Origin: Isoetes taiwanensis | Taxonomy: Eukaryota; Streptophyta; Lycopodiopsida; Isoetales; Isoetaceae | Direction of reading: 5' to 3' | DNA length: 64,000 nt | Assembly (NCBI GenBank): GCA_021234155.1 | Contig: JAJEKV010000003.1 | Span: 7,566,413-7,630,412 of the forward strand | Shown: positions 1-9,607 of the stretch, one piece after another | How positions within the stretch are numbered: position 1 is the stretch's first letter | Layout of the letters: every line of letters starts with the position of its first letter | The notes under the pieces: model-generated | What the model was told of the DNA's origin: nothing | Database searches by the model: none | Seen by the model: only the letters and a program-made list of their open reading frames with translations | Program-made: the position numbers and the translations under genes

Positions 1-691
1 TTGTGACCCGTTTTACTGAGGACCGTAGAATTCCCTACCCCATCTTCCACTTTAACGAGCGGTTCCTCATGAAGTTGAATGCAGCAGACCTACCTTCACC
101 CTCGTGGAGCAACCTGATCGAGCTTGGGCCATAGTTAAGTTCTATCCGCTAGCAGGCCCAGACGAGGATCCCGCAGAGCTTATCCGAACTGAGGCCCAAA
201 GAAGTTTGCACCTTGCTAGGGTAGAGGACATCCAGTAGATAGCTAGTGGCTTACCAGAGGAGCGGGCTAACCGTTTTTATTACCTTGGTAAAGGCCAAGT
301 GCTTATGTACAGGGACCATTACAACCTTCCCCCTTTCTTTTGGAACGAAGAGCTATATAGCTTTGTCTTCGAAAACGTCCCACCTGGCTTTACCCAGGCC
401 CGCATGGACCTTGTACAAACGGACATGCGAGCTCACCCGGCTCGGTACCATACGGAGATTGCAAGGCGACTACAAGTGCGCCTGGACAAAGAGGACCGGG
501 ATCCTGAGAGAGAGAGGCTCCGTAAGGCAGAGGAGGATGCCCAAAACCAGCAGGGCAGGGATCAAAATGTTGATCAAAATGTAGATCAGACTGTTGTCCA
601 GCAAGAAGATCAACATGTGGCACACGAGGAGGTAGACAGAATGATGTTCCGGAGAAGGAGCAGCGCTGGGGTAACCGAAAAAGGAAGCTGA
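1..691 (+). pseudogene. Broken ORF for an acidic protein of unknown function
   Basis: Coding-like sequence runs from the window edge to a TGA at 689-691. One reading frame covers roughly the first 110 bases, then a one-base shift near 100-110 leads into a second frame that continues to the end, with an in-frame TAG near 237. The last uninterrupted part starts at an ATG at 305 (residues MYRDHYNLPPFFW). The C-terminal third is rich in Arg, Glu, Gln and Asp, with a repeated NVDQ motif. The segment DLVQTDMRAHP resembles DLVQNMQAHP in the intact ORF at 1424-1711, so the two are probably relatives. I do not recognise the family. It may be an accessory ORF of a retroelement or a captured host gene; the 5' end lies outside the window. 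Confidence 0.4.
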
Positions 692-795
692 CGAAGCCAA
701 CGAGGGGCGGCGTCAGCTACAAGACCCGACTGCAGAAGGACGCCCAAATCGGAAAGAACACGTCGGCTCAGTGTCGGGAGCAGATTGTACAGAGG

Positions 796-1157
796 GCGAA
801 ACAGCCGACGACCGGTGGAAAGTCCTTGCGATTGCTTCAGGCAACTGTCAAGCCAAGGAAGTCTCATAGATTCTGACCCGGTACTGTGGCTCTCAGGGAA
901 ATTCGGAAATATCAGAAGACAGCGGAGCCTTTGATACGCCGCCTGCCTTTTCAGCGTCTGGTCTGGGAAATTGCCCAAGACTTCAAGACCGACCTGAGAT
1001 TCCAGGCATTTGCTCTGCTTGCACTTCAGGAGGCCGCTGAGGCCTACTTTGTTGAAATTTTGAGTGACGCTAACCTCTGTGTGATTCATGCTAAGAGAGT
1101 TACCATCATGCCCAAAGGATATCCAGCTTGCAAGAAGGATCCGAGGGAATTTCGCTG
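796..1157 (+). pseudogene. Decayed histone H3 copy
   Basis: The frame starting at 796 matches canonical histone H3. A TGGK block at 811-822 corresponds to the N-terminal STGGK, RKS at 856-864 to ARKS, and HRF[18 protein letters not shown] at 865-921 to [18 protein letters not shown]. The fold region follows ([44 protein letters not shown]). Defects are plain. About ten residues between ARKS and HRF are missing in frame. The Arg codon after HRF is TGA at 874, as expected from decay of a CGA codon. One extra base near 1113 shifts the frame, after which the usual [10 protein letters not shown] tail is still legible. No intron is visible, which fits a retrocopy, although many H3 genes are intronless anyway. 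It is not the CENH3 type, because the loop and tail are those of replication H3. Confidence 0.85.
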
Positions 1158-1334
1158 ACTGTTCGAACTTGCCTCGTTCTATTGTACAAATTTTGTGATC
1201 AATATCTATGTAAAATATTTTGTTTTGAACCTATAAGGTCAAAATTGTGTTTTTTTCGCCACTTGGTATATATTTAAATGTAAATTATTAAGTAAATAAT
1301 AATTTTTTTTTATAACCTAGGAAGACGTGCCGAA

Positions 1335-1368
1335 AAGTATAAAGTCACTTTTTGGGCCATTAGGGTTT
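1335..1368 (+). promoter_or_regulatory. Plant promoter: TATA box, site II element and telo-box
   Basis: A TATA-like GTATAAAG lies at 1338-1345, TGGGCC (site II) at 1353-1358 and TTAGGGTTT (telo-box) at 1360-1368. Site II next to a telo-box is typical of plant ribosomal-protein and cell-cycle gene promoters. An ATG follows at 1424 after a pyrimidine-rich leader, so this is probably the promoter and 5' leader of the 95-codon ORF there. The motif order is seen directly; the activity is inferred. Confidence 0.6.
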
Positions 1369-1423
1369 CATTTTCGTTCTTGCCTTTAGCGTTTGCCTCC
1401 TCCTCCCTTGCGCCTTCTTCCTC

Positions 1424-1711
1424 ATGGCTCGCCCAACTCTACACCTGTGGTATTCGGATGGTGAGCACTGGGACCTCGCGGTTCCCTTTGATGTTCTTCA
1501 TCCTTATCTGCTCCAGCAAGTGGACCTCGTCCAGAACATGCAGGCGCACCCCGACTATGCTGCTTTCATTCAGTTCTACGGTGAGGAGATTGTGCCTGCA
1601 TGTGTCTTCAATGAAGACGACTCACAACTCTACCTCGACTTCCACACCTTGCTCGAGATGTTGGGAGGCGATGAACATGCCCGGAATGTCATTAAGGGCA
1701 TAAAAGCATAA
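1424..1711 (+). CDS. Hypothetical acidic protein, 95 aa
   Basis: An intact ORF from ATG at 1424 to TAA at 1709-1711. The start has a good context (cctcATGGC) and sits about 55 bases downstream of a site II/telo-box promoter. The protein begins MARPTLHLWYSDGEHW and is rich in aromatic and acidic residues. Its middle (DLVQNMQAHPDYAAF) resembles the broken ORF at 1-691. No signal peptide, membrane helix or known domain is visible. Similar lengths and shared motifs suggest two diverged copies of one family, possibly accessory proteins of the surrounding mobile DNA. Coding potential is supported by the promoter and by the lack of stops; the function is unknown. Confidence 0.45.
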   Translation: MARPTLHLWYSDGEHWDLAVPFDVLHPYLLQQVDLVQNMQAHPDYAAFIQFYGEEIVPACVFNEDDSQLYLDFHTLLEMLGGDEHARNVIKGIKA

Positions 1712-1964
1712 TTTCATTAATTGTGGACTTTGGCTGAGTCCATATGACTCCCAAATGGACCCGATTTTTTAGAAAATAAGGGTTTTATTTAGTAGAATGA
1801 TGCAAATTTTCGAAATGTGTGCAGGTAGATGAGATGGCAGGCCTTGTATCTATAAAGCCCAAAAAGTGCCAACCGAGTTTATGTCTCGCCCAAGCGCCTT
1901 CTGTAGACGTGGTCTCGCCACAGCAGCCGGCATTCGCAAATCTGCATAGTGTAGATTCATAGTC

Positions 1965-2446
1965 GTGCCAGTCAGAATGGTCCCAACCAGAAGCAATGAT
2001 GGATTCACAATGAGCGAAAATGCGCTACATATCGCCGAGCCAATATTAGCTCATGCGAATCAGCTTCAGGTTGAGGTGCAGAACGAGATAAACCAAAATG
2101 GCACAGAAGAAATGAGAAGCCAACTCAGGAAGCTCCTTCGTCGTGGAGAGTTGATGAAGGATGGCGATGAGCCGGATCACCTCAAATAGGTAGAGCCGGA
2201 AGGTCGCTTGATTTCCTTGAAACGCCATATTTACAGGCGTAAGCTCAAGAGGTTGCTGAAAATGGAGGATGTTTGGCTGCACAACACTTTCCTCGTTGTT
2301 GTTTAAGAAGCTTTACAAGAAGGAAAAGAGGCAGCTGTGGCTTTGGTAACGAAACTCATCCTCAAAGACTCTCCTATCCGATGGCGTAATTGGATGACCG
2401 GGTTGGATCTCAGATTGGCCGACAAAGCCATATCGAGTTCCAACTA
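1965..2446 (+). pseudogene. Unknown coding-like ORF with two in-frame stops
   Basis: One frame stays coding-like from ATG at 1977 (or 1965, GTG-type) through about 2446 and is broken only by TAG near 2187 and TAA near 2307. The product is basic and charged, with LRKLLRRGELMKDGDE before the first stop and RHIYRRKLKRLLKMEDVW after it, then IRWRNWMTGLDLRLADKA. This looks like a helical, charged protein, but I cannot assign a family. It follows the 95-codon ORF on the same strand and may be a later exon of the same decayed gene. Confidence 0.35.
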
Positions 2447-2449
2447 GGG

Positions 2450-3930
2450 GATCTAATTGTGGTGGAACTGGATATTGACCAAACGCCCATGTTTAATATT
2501 ATCTATTATTATCTATTGTCTTTCTGTTCAACCAATGCTTTCGACGCATGTTGTTTAGTTGATATTATTATCTACGTAATCCATCCATGTACTCCATTCC
2601 TATGTGAATAGAATGTTTTTGTCTACATTGAGAACATCCCAATGACGTGCAATTTCTGAATAGTAATATCTTGTTTCATCGAGGCCTCCTGAGGAAATTG
2701 GGCGCCCGCCCACTTTCCTTCCAGAGGAAATTGGGCGCCCATTTTCTTTTTCGAATAGTCTCCCCTTAAACCGGGCGGCCGCCAACTTTGCCCTTCAGAT
2801 GGCCTGAAGGTAGTTTCATGAAGGCTTCCACTTTCAGGAAAATTGGGCGCCCGCCCACTTTCCTTCTTGCAGGCAAAAGGAAAACGAGAAAACGTAAATC
2901 AGAACCGAAGATAAGACTGAAACATAACAATTGAATCATGCACAACACAGTTACATCATCATATCATATAAAGTTATGAAATACATGAGTCATAGATTGT
3001 AATTATTGGTGATTCTATTAATCTCAAAAGCCTCGCGCTCCGAAACCCACACAATATGGATAGTGACATGATACTCGCCGGGAGTCTTTCTTTTCGACCA
3101 AGATACCATACCATACCGGGGATCGAGAGAGATCCTTTCAACTCGCAGCATAAAGATCGCCATAGGTCATAAGGCAAGTAAGGGTGTCAACATGGGGCCT
3201 CTCGAGCATGGCGAGACATGGCAATGGATTGTCTTTGTCTTGTCGAATGCGCCTATATTTATAGCCAAGGAATTATTGATGCCCATCAGTAGCGGCATTA
3301 TTGGTTGTACATACGGTGTACATCTAATAATCTTTGGCGTAAATACCTTCAATAATGATGGTGGGTATAAATATATCTCAAACCAATTTTGACCATCAAA
3401 TTTAGCCTTCGCCTAGCCATGTGGTCTCATTCGTCCCGAACGTGATTCCATCAACCGCAAGATGAATCACGAAAACTTCAAGCAAAGCGCAGGAGCGATA
3501 CCCATGGAAGACCGGATGACCACGATGCGCTCTAAATCCTCGCCATTATCCTGATCCCTTCGACGCTATCATCCATCCATCGATATGGAATAGAGAGCAT
3601 CAAATGTACATGATAGAGAAGATCGGCCGGGTGCTCGTGAAAATGACTCTTAAGAGTCCCCCTAAATGAACGCTTGTCATCTTGTTGTAATCGATCGTAA
3701 TCATCTATGAGATAAAGTATTAGTACAACTTGTCTTCTATATGTGCAACTTGTCCAACATGTCCCGGTGAAATTGGGCCCCCACTTTGCAACTAGCCTCG
3801 CCCCTTGAATGCGATAGTGAATGGTACTTTCAAATTGGCGCCGCCAATTTCTCGGGTCGTATCTGCATATCTTATACGGTTACCTGTGGCGCTAGAATGT
3901 ACGCCAATAATTGACATCAATAATTTCTCA
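2450..3930. other. Gene-free stretch carrying six palindrome copies
   Basis: No convincing ORF. The stretch holds near-palindromes at 2695-2716, 2728-2744, 2768-2789, 2840-2861, 3770-3787 and 3832-3850. The first, second and fourth share flanks (GAGGAAATTGGGCG before, CACTTTCC after), as if one unit had been duplicated locally. An AT-rich TATA-like GGTATAAATATA lies near 3363, but no gene follows it. Confidence 0.5.
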
Positions 3931-3934
3931 CCAC

Positions 3935-4196
3935 TATAAAAGCAGCTCCACTGCATTCATCTCTCATGGCTTCCTTGCCGGATCGTCCGGAGAACATCCA
4001 ATCCTTCAAGTGCTACTTGAGTTACAACGATATTTGCCAGTGCTATATGACTGGTGTTAGTCTTGATCCATGGCTCCAGTCCAAAGCAGATGGACCTGCG
4101 AGTGCTTGCAGGAAGCTCACTCGTGTTGTGGTCCACCTATATTGGCTTCCCCCGATCGCCAGATCTTTGAGCCGAATGGCATCGGCTTGGCGTTGA
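3935..4196 (+). CDS. Possible small ORF behind a TATA box, 76 aa
   Basis: TATAAA at 3935-3940 is followed 26 bases later by ATG at 3966 in a good context (ctcATGGC). The ORF ends with TGA at 4194. The product starts MASLPDRPENIQSFKCY and contains four cysteines in the first half; no family is recognised. The start codon lies about where transcription would begin, so the true coding start or splicing may differ. A nearly perfect palindrome copy sits about 100 bp upstream at 3832-3850. It could be the first exon of a degenerate gene. Confidence 0.3.
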
Positions 4197-4695
4197 CGAC
4201 GAAAGACTCTTTGTACACTCGGATATGTTAATGTACCTGAGTAGGATATAATAATGTTGTAAGGATGTAATAAGCATAGTCAATATTATATAATGTAACG
4301 TACCTGAGTAATTCCTGAGGGTCTGCTCTTTGATCTCCACTGTTTCTGCACCTCCACTTCACTTCATGTTTGATGGCGTTTACTCTGCCAGTAAATTGAG
4401 CGCCCACCCAATTTATCAAGGCGGATAGCGGCTCAAGTCAAATAAATTTAATAAAAGGATATAGTTTCTAAGGGTTAACCAAATTCGGCGCCAGCCCAAT
4501 TTGGTTAGCAAATTGGGGCGCCCAATTTGGTTAGCAAAGTAAACTAGAGAAATTTAAGACAAGGAAATGAGTGCAACGTTATCATTTCTGAAAAAGAAGT
4601 ATGAACAATTGTTCTTTACATATTTCACGTATTTTCAAATCATAAGTCGCCATTCGTGCTGAGGCACATCTTCCCAATGATTCTTACCGGGTTCT

Positions 4696-5490
4696 TCATG
4701 TCTTTGCCGAGGTTGTTGTCTTTGCCTCTTTGATCAATTCCATTCTTTGCATAAAATCTTCGGGGCCCGCCTCATTCTCATCATCTGCACCCCGATTGTC
4801 TTCTGTGTTCGCCACCTCTTCCTCTACATCTTGACTGTTCATTGTGTTGGGGACCACATCCTCTCCATCCTGATTGTCCCCTTCCTGTGTTTCCATGACA
4901 ACGAGAGACTCAGGCTCCCTAGCAACCTCTTCCTCGAACTTTGAGGTCGCCTCAATCATGTCCTGAGTATTCACCAAAGGTCGCCCCCTACCAAAGGCGC
5001 TTGATGTTGTCTTTTCTTCTCCTAAATAGTTCCAAATCCTGAGAGCCCTGGGCCGCTGCCCTTTTGAGCTCTACTTGAATCGCGCTCTTGTCCTGTCTCA
5101 GAATTGATTGCACTTCGTTTATGGTTGTAGAGGAGAACGGACAAGGTGTCTCAGGAGCAGGAAGCTGAGGCTGAGGAACATTTTTGGGAGTGGCCTTCTT
5201 CTTTCCCTCTTTTATCTTTTGTAGTGCCCGAGCTCTTGATTTTTTCTCGTCTAACATGACATCGAAGTTGCTCGAATATCTGCAAGCTTAATTTCCAGCT
5301 TCGTCTGTCTCAAAAGACAATGTTTTATAGCCCTCGCGACACCGCAGCCGGCTAAAAGCACCACCGAAAAAGAAGTCGAGAACAAAGGCAACCTTCCAAA
5401 GATCAACTTCAGACTAGATAGGTGCACGCCCTACTTTCCAACCGATTTTGCACGAGTACTCCTCCCCACCGCCGCACCCTTGTCGCACCA
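4696..5490 (-). CDS. Last exon of the methyltransferase-like gene: motif I and charged tail
   Basis: Minus-strand coding sequence with KVAFVLDFFFGGAFS at about 5395-5350, the likely SAM-binding motif I, then GYKTLSFETDE at about 5330-5298, where the final acidic residues fit the ribose-binding position. The stretch between them contains three or four CG dinucleotides. Adding one base at three of them keeps the frame and gives an Ala-rich helix, as expected after motif I. Two stops (near 5421 and 5288) remain. Downstream, from 5257, a Lys/Arg-rich linker and a Gln/Pro segment (PQPQLPAPETP) lead to an acidic tail (4977-4696) rich in Glu, Asp and Asn that resembles a disordered nuclear tail. The shift joining these parts disappears if a base is added at the CGs at 4982 and 4998. 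Confidence 0.45.
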
Positions 5491-8400
5491 AGGTCGATAC
5501 AACCAATAAGTCATAGGGGAAAACAAATGTTAGAAACATTGATAGTCAATAAGCAAATTGGGCGCGCCAATTTAAAATGCATACCTGCTGCACACTCATG
5601 ATCAGGCAAATTCTTTTCGATGTCCTGTTTTTCTCGTAAATGCTTGGGAAACTTAGCATATTGCTTTGGATGGTCGGAATTGGCGAAGCAAATATTTATT
5701 TCTTGTACTGATGGCGTAGCCGCTGCGTCTCTGGCAACATACATTAGAAGGACAAGACATTGCAACTCTCGAACTCTAGAGGTAGAAGCAGTTCTGGCCG
5801 GGGGGTCCTGATAGGAACCAACCCAAACACGGCTGCCACCGTCTATTGTCTTTATGGCGGATAGGCACTCATTGAGGCGGTCTGGGGTAATAAATATAGG
5901 GGTAAAAGCATGTTAGGGTGTCCCTTAAAAAGTATTATTTAGTGACCAAAAAAGTACCTAAAAAGGTACCCAGGACTGGGTACTGGGTACCTGTGTAATA
6001 TCTCAATAAAAGGTACATTCTAGAACTTTTATATATATTTTAGTCTCCGGTAGCATTATCTTTATCTTAACTTTGAATATTAATGCGTCCTTGACTTTTA
6101 TCTTGGATATTTGTACTAGTTTTAATGAAAATAAAAATGAAAAAGTACCCAGTTCTGAAGTACCTAGTGTATGTACTTTTGCAGGTTCCAAAAGTGGTAC
6201 ACCCTAACATGCTTTTACCCATAGCTACCCAGTAAACTTGATGGTCCGTCATCGTGCTGAGCTGGTCAAGGAATTTTTCATAATCTTCCTTTGGCCATTT
6301 CTTTGTATATCTGAAGTCGCATCCAATGAAGCGGGCCGAAGTGTTTACCACGTCCACGCACAAACCTCGCGGACTAACGTGGAAACACTTGAAAGGTTTG
6401 CCACCCTCCTGAACTGGCCCAAGAAGATATTCGCTTACTTTGTCAGAGGGGACTCGGAAAGCTTTCCTTCTCCATCTCTTTGCGTCCTTCTGCCCATCCA
6501 CTGATGCTACTTGCGAACATAAGCATCAGATTCTCCGTGAATATGGGGTGAGCTTGCCTCAAGGCAGCCATGTCTTGAAAAGGAAGTTTCTTCACTTCCT
6601 TCATGTATCTGACAAGGGCCCGCTCCATTGTTCCAATCTTCTTCAGCTCTAGGGCTCTGACTTTCATGGTACGTCTCCCAGTATAATCCTTGCTTCCCTT
6701 CAGAAATGTGGTGCCATCCTTGATCTCCTTCAGCAGCCTTTGCAGATCTAGAGAATGCATGGACTTTAATGGGCGACAGGAATTATTGGTGAAAAGTCTA
6801 AGCCTATCCTTCACTTCAATTTTTTCTCCCTTCTCGTCCTTCAACCGGTCTTCGTAGAATAACTGGGCAACTTCGGTGCACAAATTCCACGACTCGTCAT
6901 CAAGATATACAAAGTAGTCGTAGTCACGCATAGTTGACTTTTTAATCGCTTTGGCCGGCCTTTCAGACTTTCCAATCACATGACCGATAAGGCACTAGAT
7001 AAGGGCATACACATCATCTTAATTAGCTTGCAGTAGCTGACCCAAAATGGGCGCCCGCCCAATTTCAGATCATCCGACACTGAGGTGAAATTGGGCGGGC
7101 GCCCAATTTCCCTGAACGGTTCCGAAATTGGGCGAATATCATGCCGTTTCGGGAAATTGGGCCCCAATTTGAAAAAGAGTGCCAAAATCTGAAACCGGGC
7201 GGGCCCAATTCAAACTAGTGGATAGCGTGAACTAGTAATGGTGGTAGTGCACTTACGAGAATACGCACCCACCGAAAGTGCGCTGTTTGCCCTTCTTAGG
7301 CTTCCCGTAGAATGCCCACCGTTCTTTAGGCTGCTGAATTTCTTCGAAAAATACTTCCTCGTGTATAGTCTTCTTTGTTATGTCATTATTCTCCTGGCTT
7401 ACACGAACGTACTCGATTGCTGTGAGATTTCCTGCCAGGACTCGGCATTTCCTTTTGGCATAGAAAAGAATATCGGTTACGCCAAGTGCTTCCTTTCGAG
7501 AGGCCATGCCAAAGCTTGTGTGACAAGCGGTTGAGCAACCGTGGTCGTATGGTTGCCATTAACAATCCAAGATTCTCGCATTTTGCGTGTCCTCGACTTC
7601 TTCCACTTGATTGCTCGTCCCGCCTCGTGGATCGAATCGGCACGACATCGCCATCGGAGGGTGCATCGATGGTCGATAAACGATTCGTAGAGAGTGTCCA
7701 AGTGCTCGGACTTATGACCCTACAAGTCATATTTGCCGGGCTTTATGCATCTTGAACACATCGACTTCAATCTGAAGCCCACCCCCGGAGGGTAGATTCT
7801 CTCCCTCGCGCTTGATGCTTGCTATGGCGTTCGCGGACAACTCATGTCTCGCTCTCGAGTGACGCCGCCACCCAGATGGAGTGAACTTCACGACCTGGCG
7901 GCTACTCTCTGTTCTTCGGATGAAGAAGAAGACAAGGACTCCCTCTCCGAACTTTTTTGGGCTCTGTGGATAACATGTCCCGCTTATGCCTCTTGGACGG
8001 ACCACCTAAATCTTTTCCTCTGGCGCTTAGGGGTTCCTCTTCGGGCCGGTCCTCCTCTTCGCACTCACCTCCGAGGCGACCTTTGATGTTCTCTTCATTC
8101 CAATCAATACAAGTTTAGTGGCGGCTTTTTACGGTGAATAGTCAGAAAGGTGTGTCCTCGCCTTCTTTATTCTTTGTACGGTCTCCATGGGCGCTGCCCC
8201 CAGCGGCTAGGCTTTCTCACCTTTCTTGTATCTAGACTTAAGCCACTTAGTATCGTATACTTTAGGTTGGTTTTTGCCCCGATACTGCGGAACAAAGCTT
8301 TCGACTGCTTCGCTTTGTGCTCTAATATCCACCGCTCGACAAAGTAGTAGCCATCCAAAATATCGGTTCTTGATTTGATGCCCGAAGCGCTTTAAACTTT

Positions 8401-9607
8401 CATATGAGTCTAGCGCCCATCCTTTCTCGAGCACAAGAATGTGGGCTTTCCTTTATACTTATGCTCATCATACATGGCTCGTATTTAGATAGTGGAACTT
8501 TTATAACGGACAAAAGTCCGATCTACACGGTGTCTTCAACATCGATGAGGAAGTCATCTTTGTTCTCAGCGAGAGACCTCCATGTCGATGACGATACCGG
8601 GCGAATTCATTTTTCCCCGCCTCTATCTTGCCAAAGAAAAGCAAAAGATCCTTGAGGTGGTTTGTCCGGGACCCGTGATGAATATTCCCTATCTCTATGC
8701 ACCGCACCCATTCCTCAAAACCGCACAAAATTTCATGGGGCACAACCCGATGCCAAAGAAACAGTTCTTTCTCTTCTTCGTTTTTGCATTCTCTATTGCA
8801 ATAGCCTCTCTCAAAATTTGGGTCCGGGTGCATCGAACCCGAAAGTACCGCTTTGTTCAAGCCATATTAATTCTCGCAGAACGGAAAGTAGTGTTAGTAC
8901 TTGGGAGACTTGGGGCTGAAGAGGTCGTTGTATGATGGAGGCAAATTGGCTCACCAATTTGCCCTGATCCCTATGCACCAAATTGGGCTCACCACTTGTT
9001 CGGGCCAACTCATGGTGAGCCTTGAGTCCGAGGGAGACGATTGCATCAGGGGCCAAAATGGGGCGCCCCAATTTGGCCGATACCACGAGATACTAAATTA
9101 TACCATTTACTTATTCCTCACACCAAAGTGGGGACGCCCAATTTGCCTATCCCTAGCACCCATTCCTTGGATGGTAGACTTGGGTAGAGTAAATTGGGCA
9201 AGGCTACCAATTTAGTCTCGCCCAAGTCTACCATCCAAGGTAGTCGTGGTCTCCCAGATAGGCAAATTGGGCCCCCCGCCCACTTTGGTGTCTGGATAGG
9301 CAAATTGGGCCCCGCCCCACATTGGTGTGAGGGATAAGTAAATTGGGCGCCCGCCACTTTGGTGTTAGGGAAAAAGTCCAATGTTTTGCAAAATGAAAGA
9401 CCCTCGTGGAAGCAATTTGGTGCCCTATTCAGCCCTCGCATTACGTATGCATCTGTGGGGATTAGTGAGGCATCTAGAAGATGTTAATATGTCAGCCACA
9501 ACCCAATTTCCGAGATGTAATAGCGGATACTTAATCGCAAAGGCCAAGTTTATATTAAGAAAGTAGTCCACCTTACCTTTGCCACCGGTGGTGGGGCGAG
9601 ATGCCAT
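4696..9607 (-). CDS. Multi-exon gene, beta-class amino-methyltransferase-like protein (disrupted)
   Basis: Read on the minus strand, a gene can be followed from a TATA-like TTTAAAAG near 9880 and an ATG at 9607 to a stop at 4696. Exon ends with GT donors are visible at 9576, 7256 and 5584. The large exon 5585-6993 encodes a charged N-terminal part. A section of about 90 residues after it follows the pattern DVV... W...DYEKF...LSTMTDHQVYWVAIF. The last exon has VLDFFFGGAFS followed by GYKTLSFETDE. This order, with the target region before a DxFxG motif I and an acidic residue after the next strand, matches beta-class N6/N4 DNA methyltransferases. The catalytic DPPY is not present where expected (NTSA is seen). 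The C-terminus is a Lys-rich then Glu/Asp-rich tail. Frameshifts near 4990 and 6525 look like the CG error described in the findings. The fold assignment is an inference from motifs. Confidence 0.45.
5585..6993 (-). CDS. Large central exon of the methyltransferase-like gene
   Basis: The exon begins after an acceptor-like CTAG near 6994-6997 and ends at a GT donor at 5584 (CAG|GTATGC). It opens with VIGKSERPAKAIKKST and contains DDESWNLCTEVAQLFYEDRL and KVRALELKKIGTMERALVRYMKEV, a helical region. After one frame jump near 6525 it continues through RKAFRVPSDKVSEYLLG and DYEKFLDQLSTMTDHQVYWVA. It is interrupted there by the 321-bp MITE at 5900-6220. Removing the MITE and one copy of its ATAG duplication joins QVYWVAIFITPDRLNEC in frame. 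The exon then ends with a region containing YQDPPARTAS and ANSDHPKQYAKFPKHLREKQD. No palindrome copy falls inside this exon. Confidence 0.5.
5900..6220. mobile_element. 321-bp MITE with GGGTAAAAGCATG ends
   Basis: Terminal inverted repeats are identical for 22 bases (GGGTAAAAGCATG... at 5900-5921 and its complement at 6199-6220). The target duplication ATAG is at 5896-5899 and 6221-6224. The inside is AT-rich, with GGTACC-type repeats and no ORF. The ends match those of the 4.6-kb element at 18963-23529 (GGGTAGAAGCACG), so this is a short non-autonomous relative. It lies inside the large exon of the minus-strand gene, and its removal restores the frame. The superfamily is not settled: the 4-bp WTAG or 3-bp WTA duplication and G-rich ends are closest to PIF/Harbinger. 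Confidence 0.85.
6994..7256 (-). other. Intron with five palindrome copies
   Basis: The GT donor is at 7256-7255 (CTC|GTAAGTGC) and the acceptor-like CTAG ends at 6994, giving an intron of about 260 bp. It holds near-palindromes at 7044-7065, 7088-7109, 7154-7170 and 7192-7211 and a half-site at 7125-7134. The copies at 7044 and 7088 are reverse complements of each other in their asymmetric centre. Nearly half of the intron is palindrome sequence. Confidence 0.55.
7257..8935 (-). CDS. Upstream exons of the methyltransferase-like gene (frames broken)
   Basis: A GC-richer, palindrome-free block on the minus strand holds several coding-like pieces. The one next to the 7256 donor includes RKCRVLAGNLTAIEYVRVSQENN, KTIHEEVFFEEIQQPKERWAFYG and KPKKGKQRTFGG. 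Further upstream are EGENLPSGGGLQIEVDVFKMHKARQI (near 7830-7730), KNRYFGWLLLCRAVDIRAQSEAVESF (near 8370-8280) and KDDFLIDVEDTV (near 8560-8520). The frame changes every 150-300 bases, so exon borders cannot be fixed. I read it as one gene with artefactual or real shifts. VDVFKMHKARQI resembles the ParB-like strand found ahead of some methyltransferase domains, but this is weak. Confidence 0.35.
8936..9576 (-). other. First intron of the minus-strand gene, dense in palindromes
   Basis: The GT donor is at 9576 (AAAG|GTAAGG). The acceptor is probably near 8935. The intron contains palindromes at 8943, 8980, 9055, 9125, 9191, 9264, 9302 and 9340. It also holds a large hairpin with three tandem copies of a 38-bp unit, listed separately. 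The copy at 9055 extends to a 28-bp palindrome (9051-9078) with one mismatched pair. Confidence 0.5.
9119..9368. repeat. Long hairpin plus three tandem 38-bp units
   Basis: CCTTGGATGGTAGACTTGGG at 9165-9184 is a perfect 20-base inverted match to 9221-9240. Outside it, 9121-9150 is nearly complementary to 9255-9290, so about 170 bp can fold into one stem around a 36-base loop that is itself a palindrome copy. The outer right arm is repeated in tandem. GATAGGCAAATTGGG-type units start at about 9257, 9295 and 9333, each ending CACTTTGGTGT or a variant. The geometry resembles a MITE or a small-RNA precursor. Confidence 0.8.

Noticed and set aside
1360-1368. Telomere-derived repeat
   Set aside because: A single TTAGGGTTT next to TGGGCC is a promoter telo-box, not an array.
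2960-3400. Gene behind the TATA-like stretch near 3363
   Set aside because: ORFs on both strands are short and without motifs; no consistent start or splice pattern.
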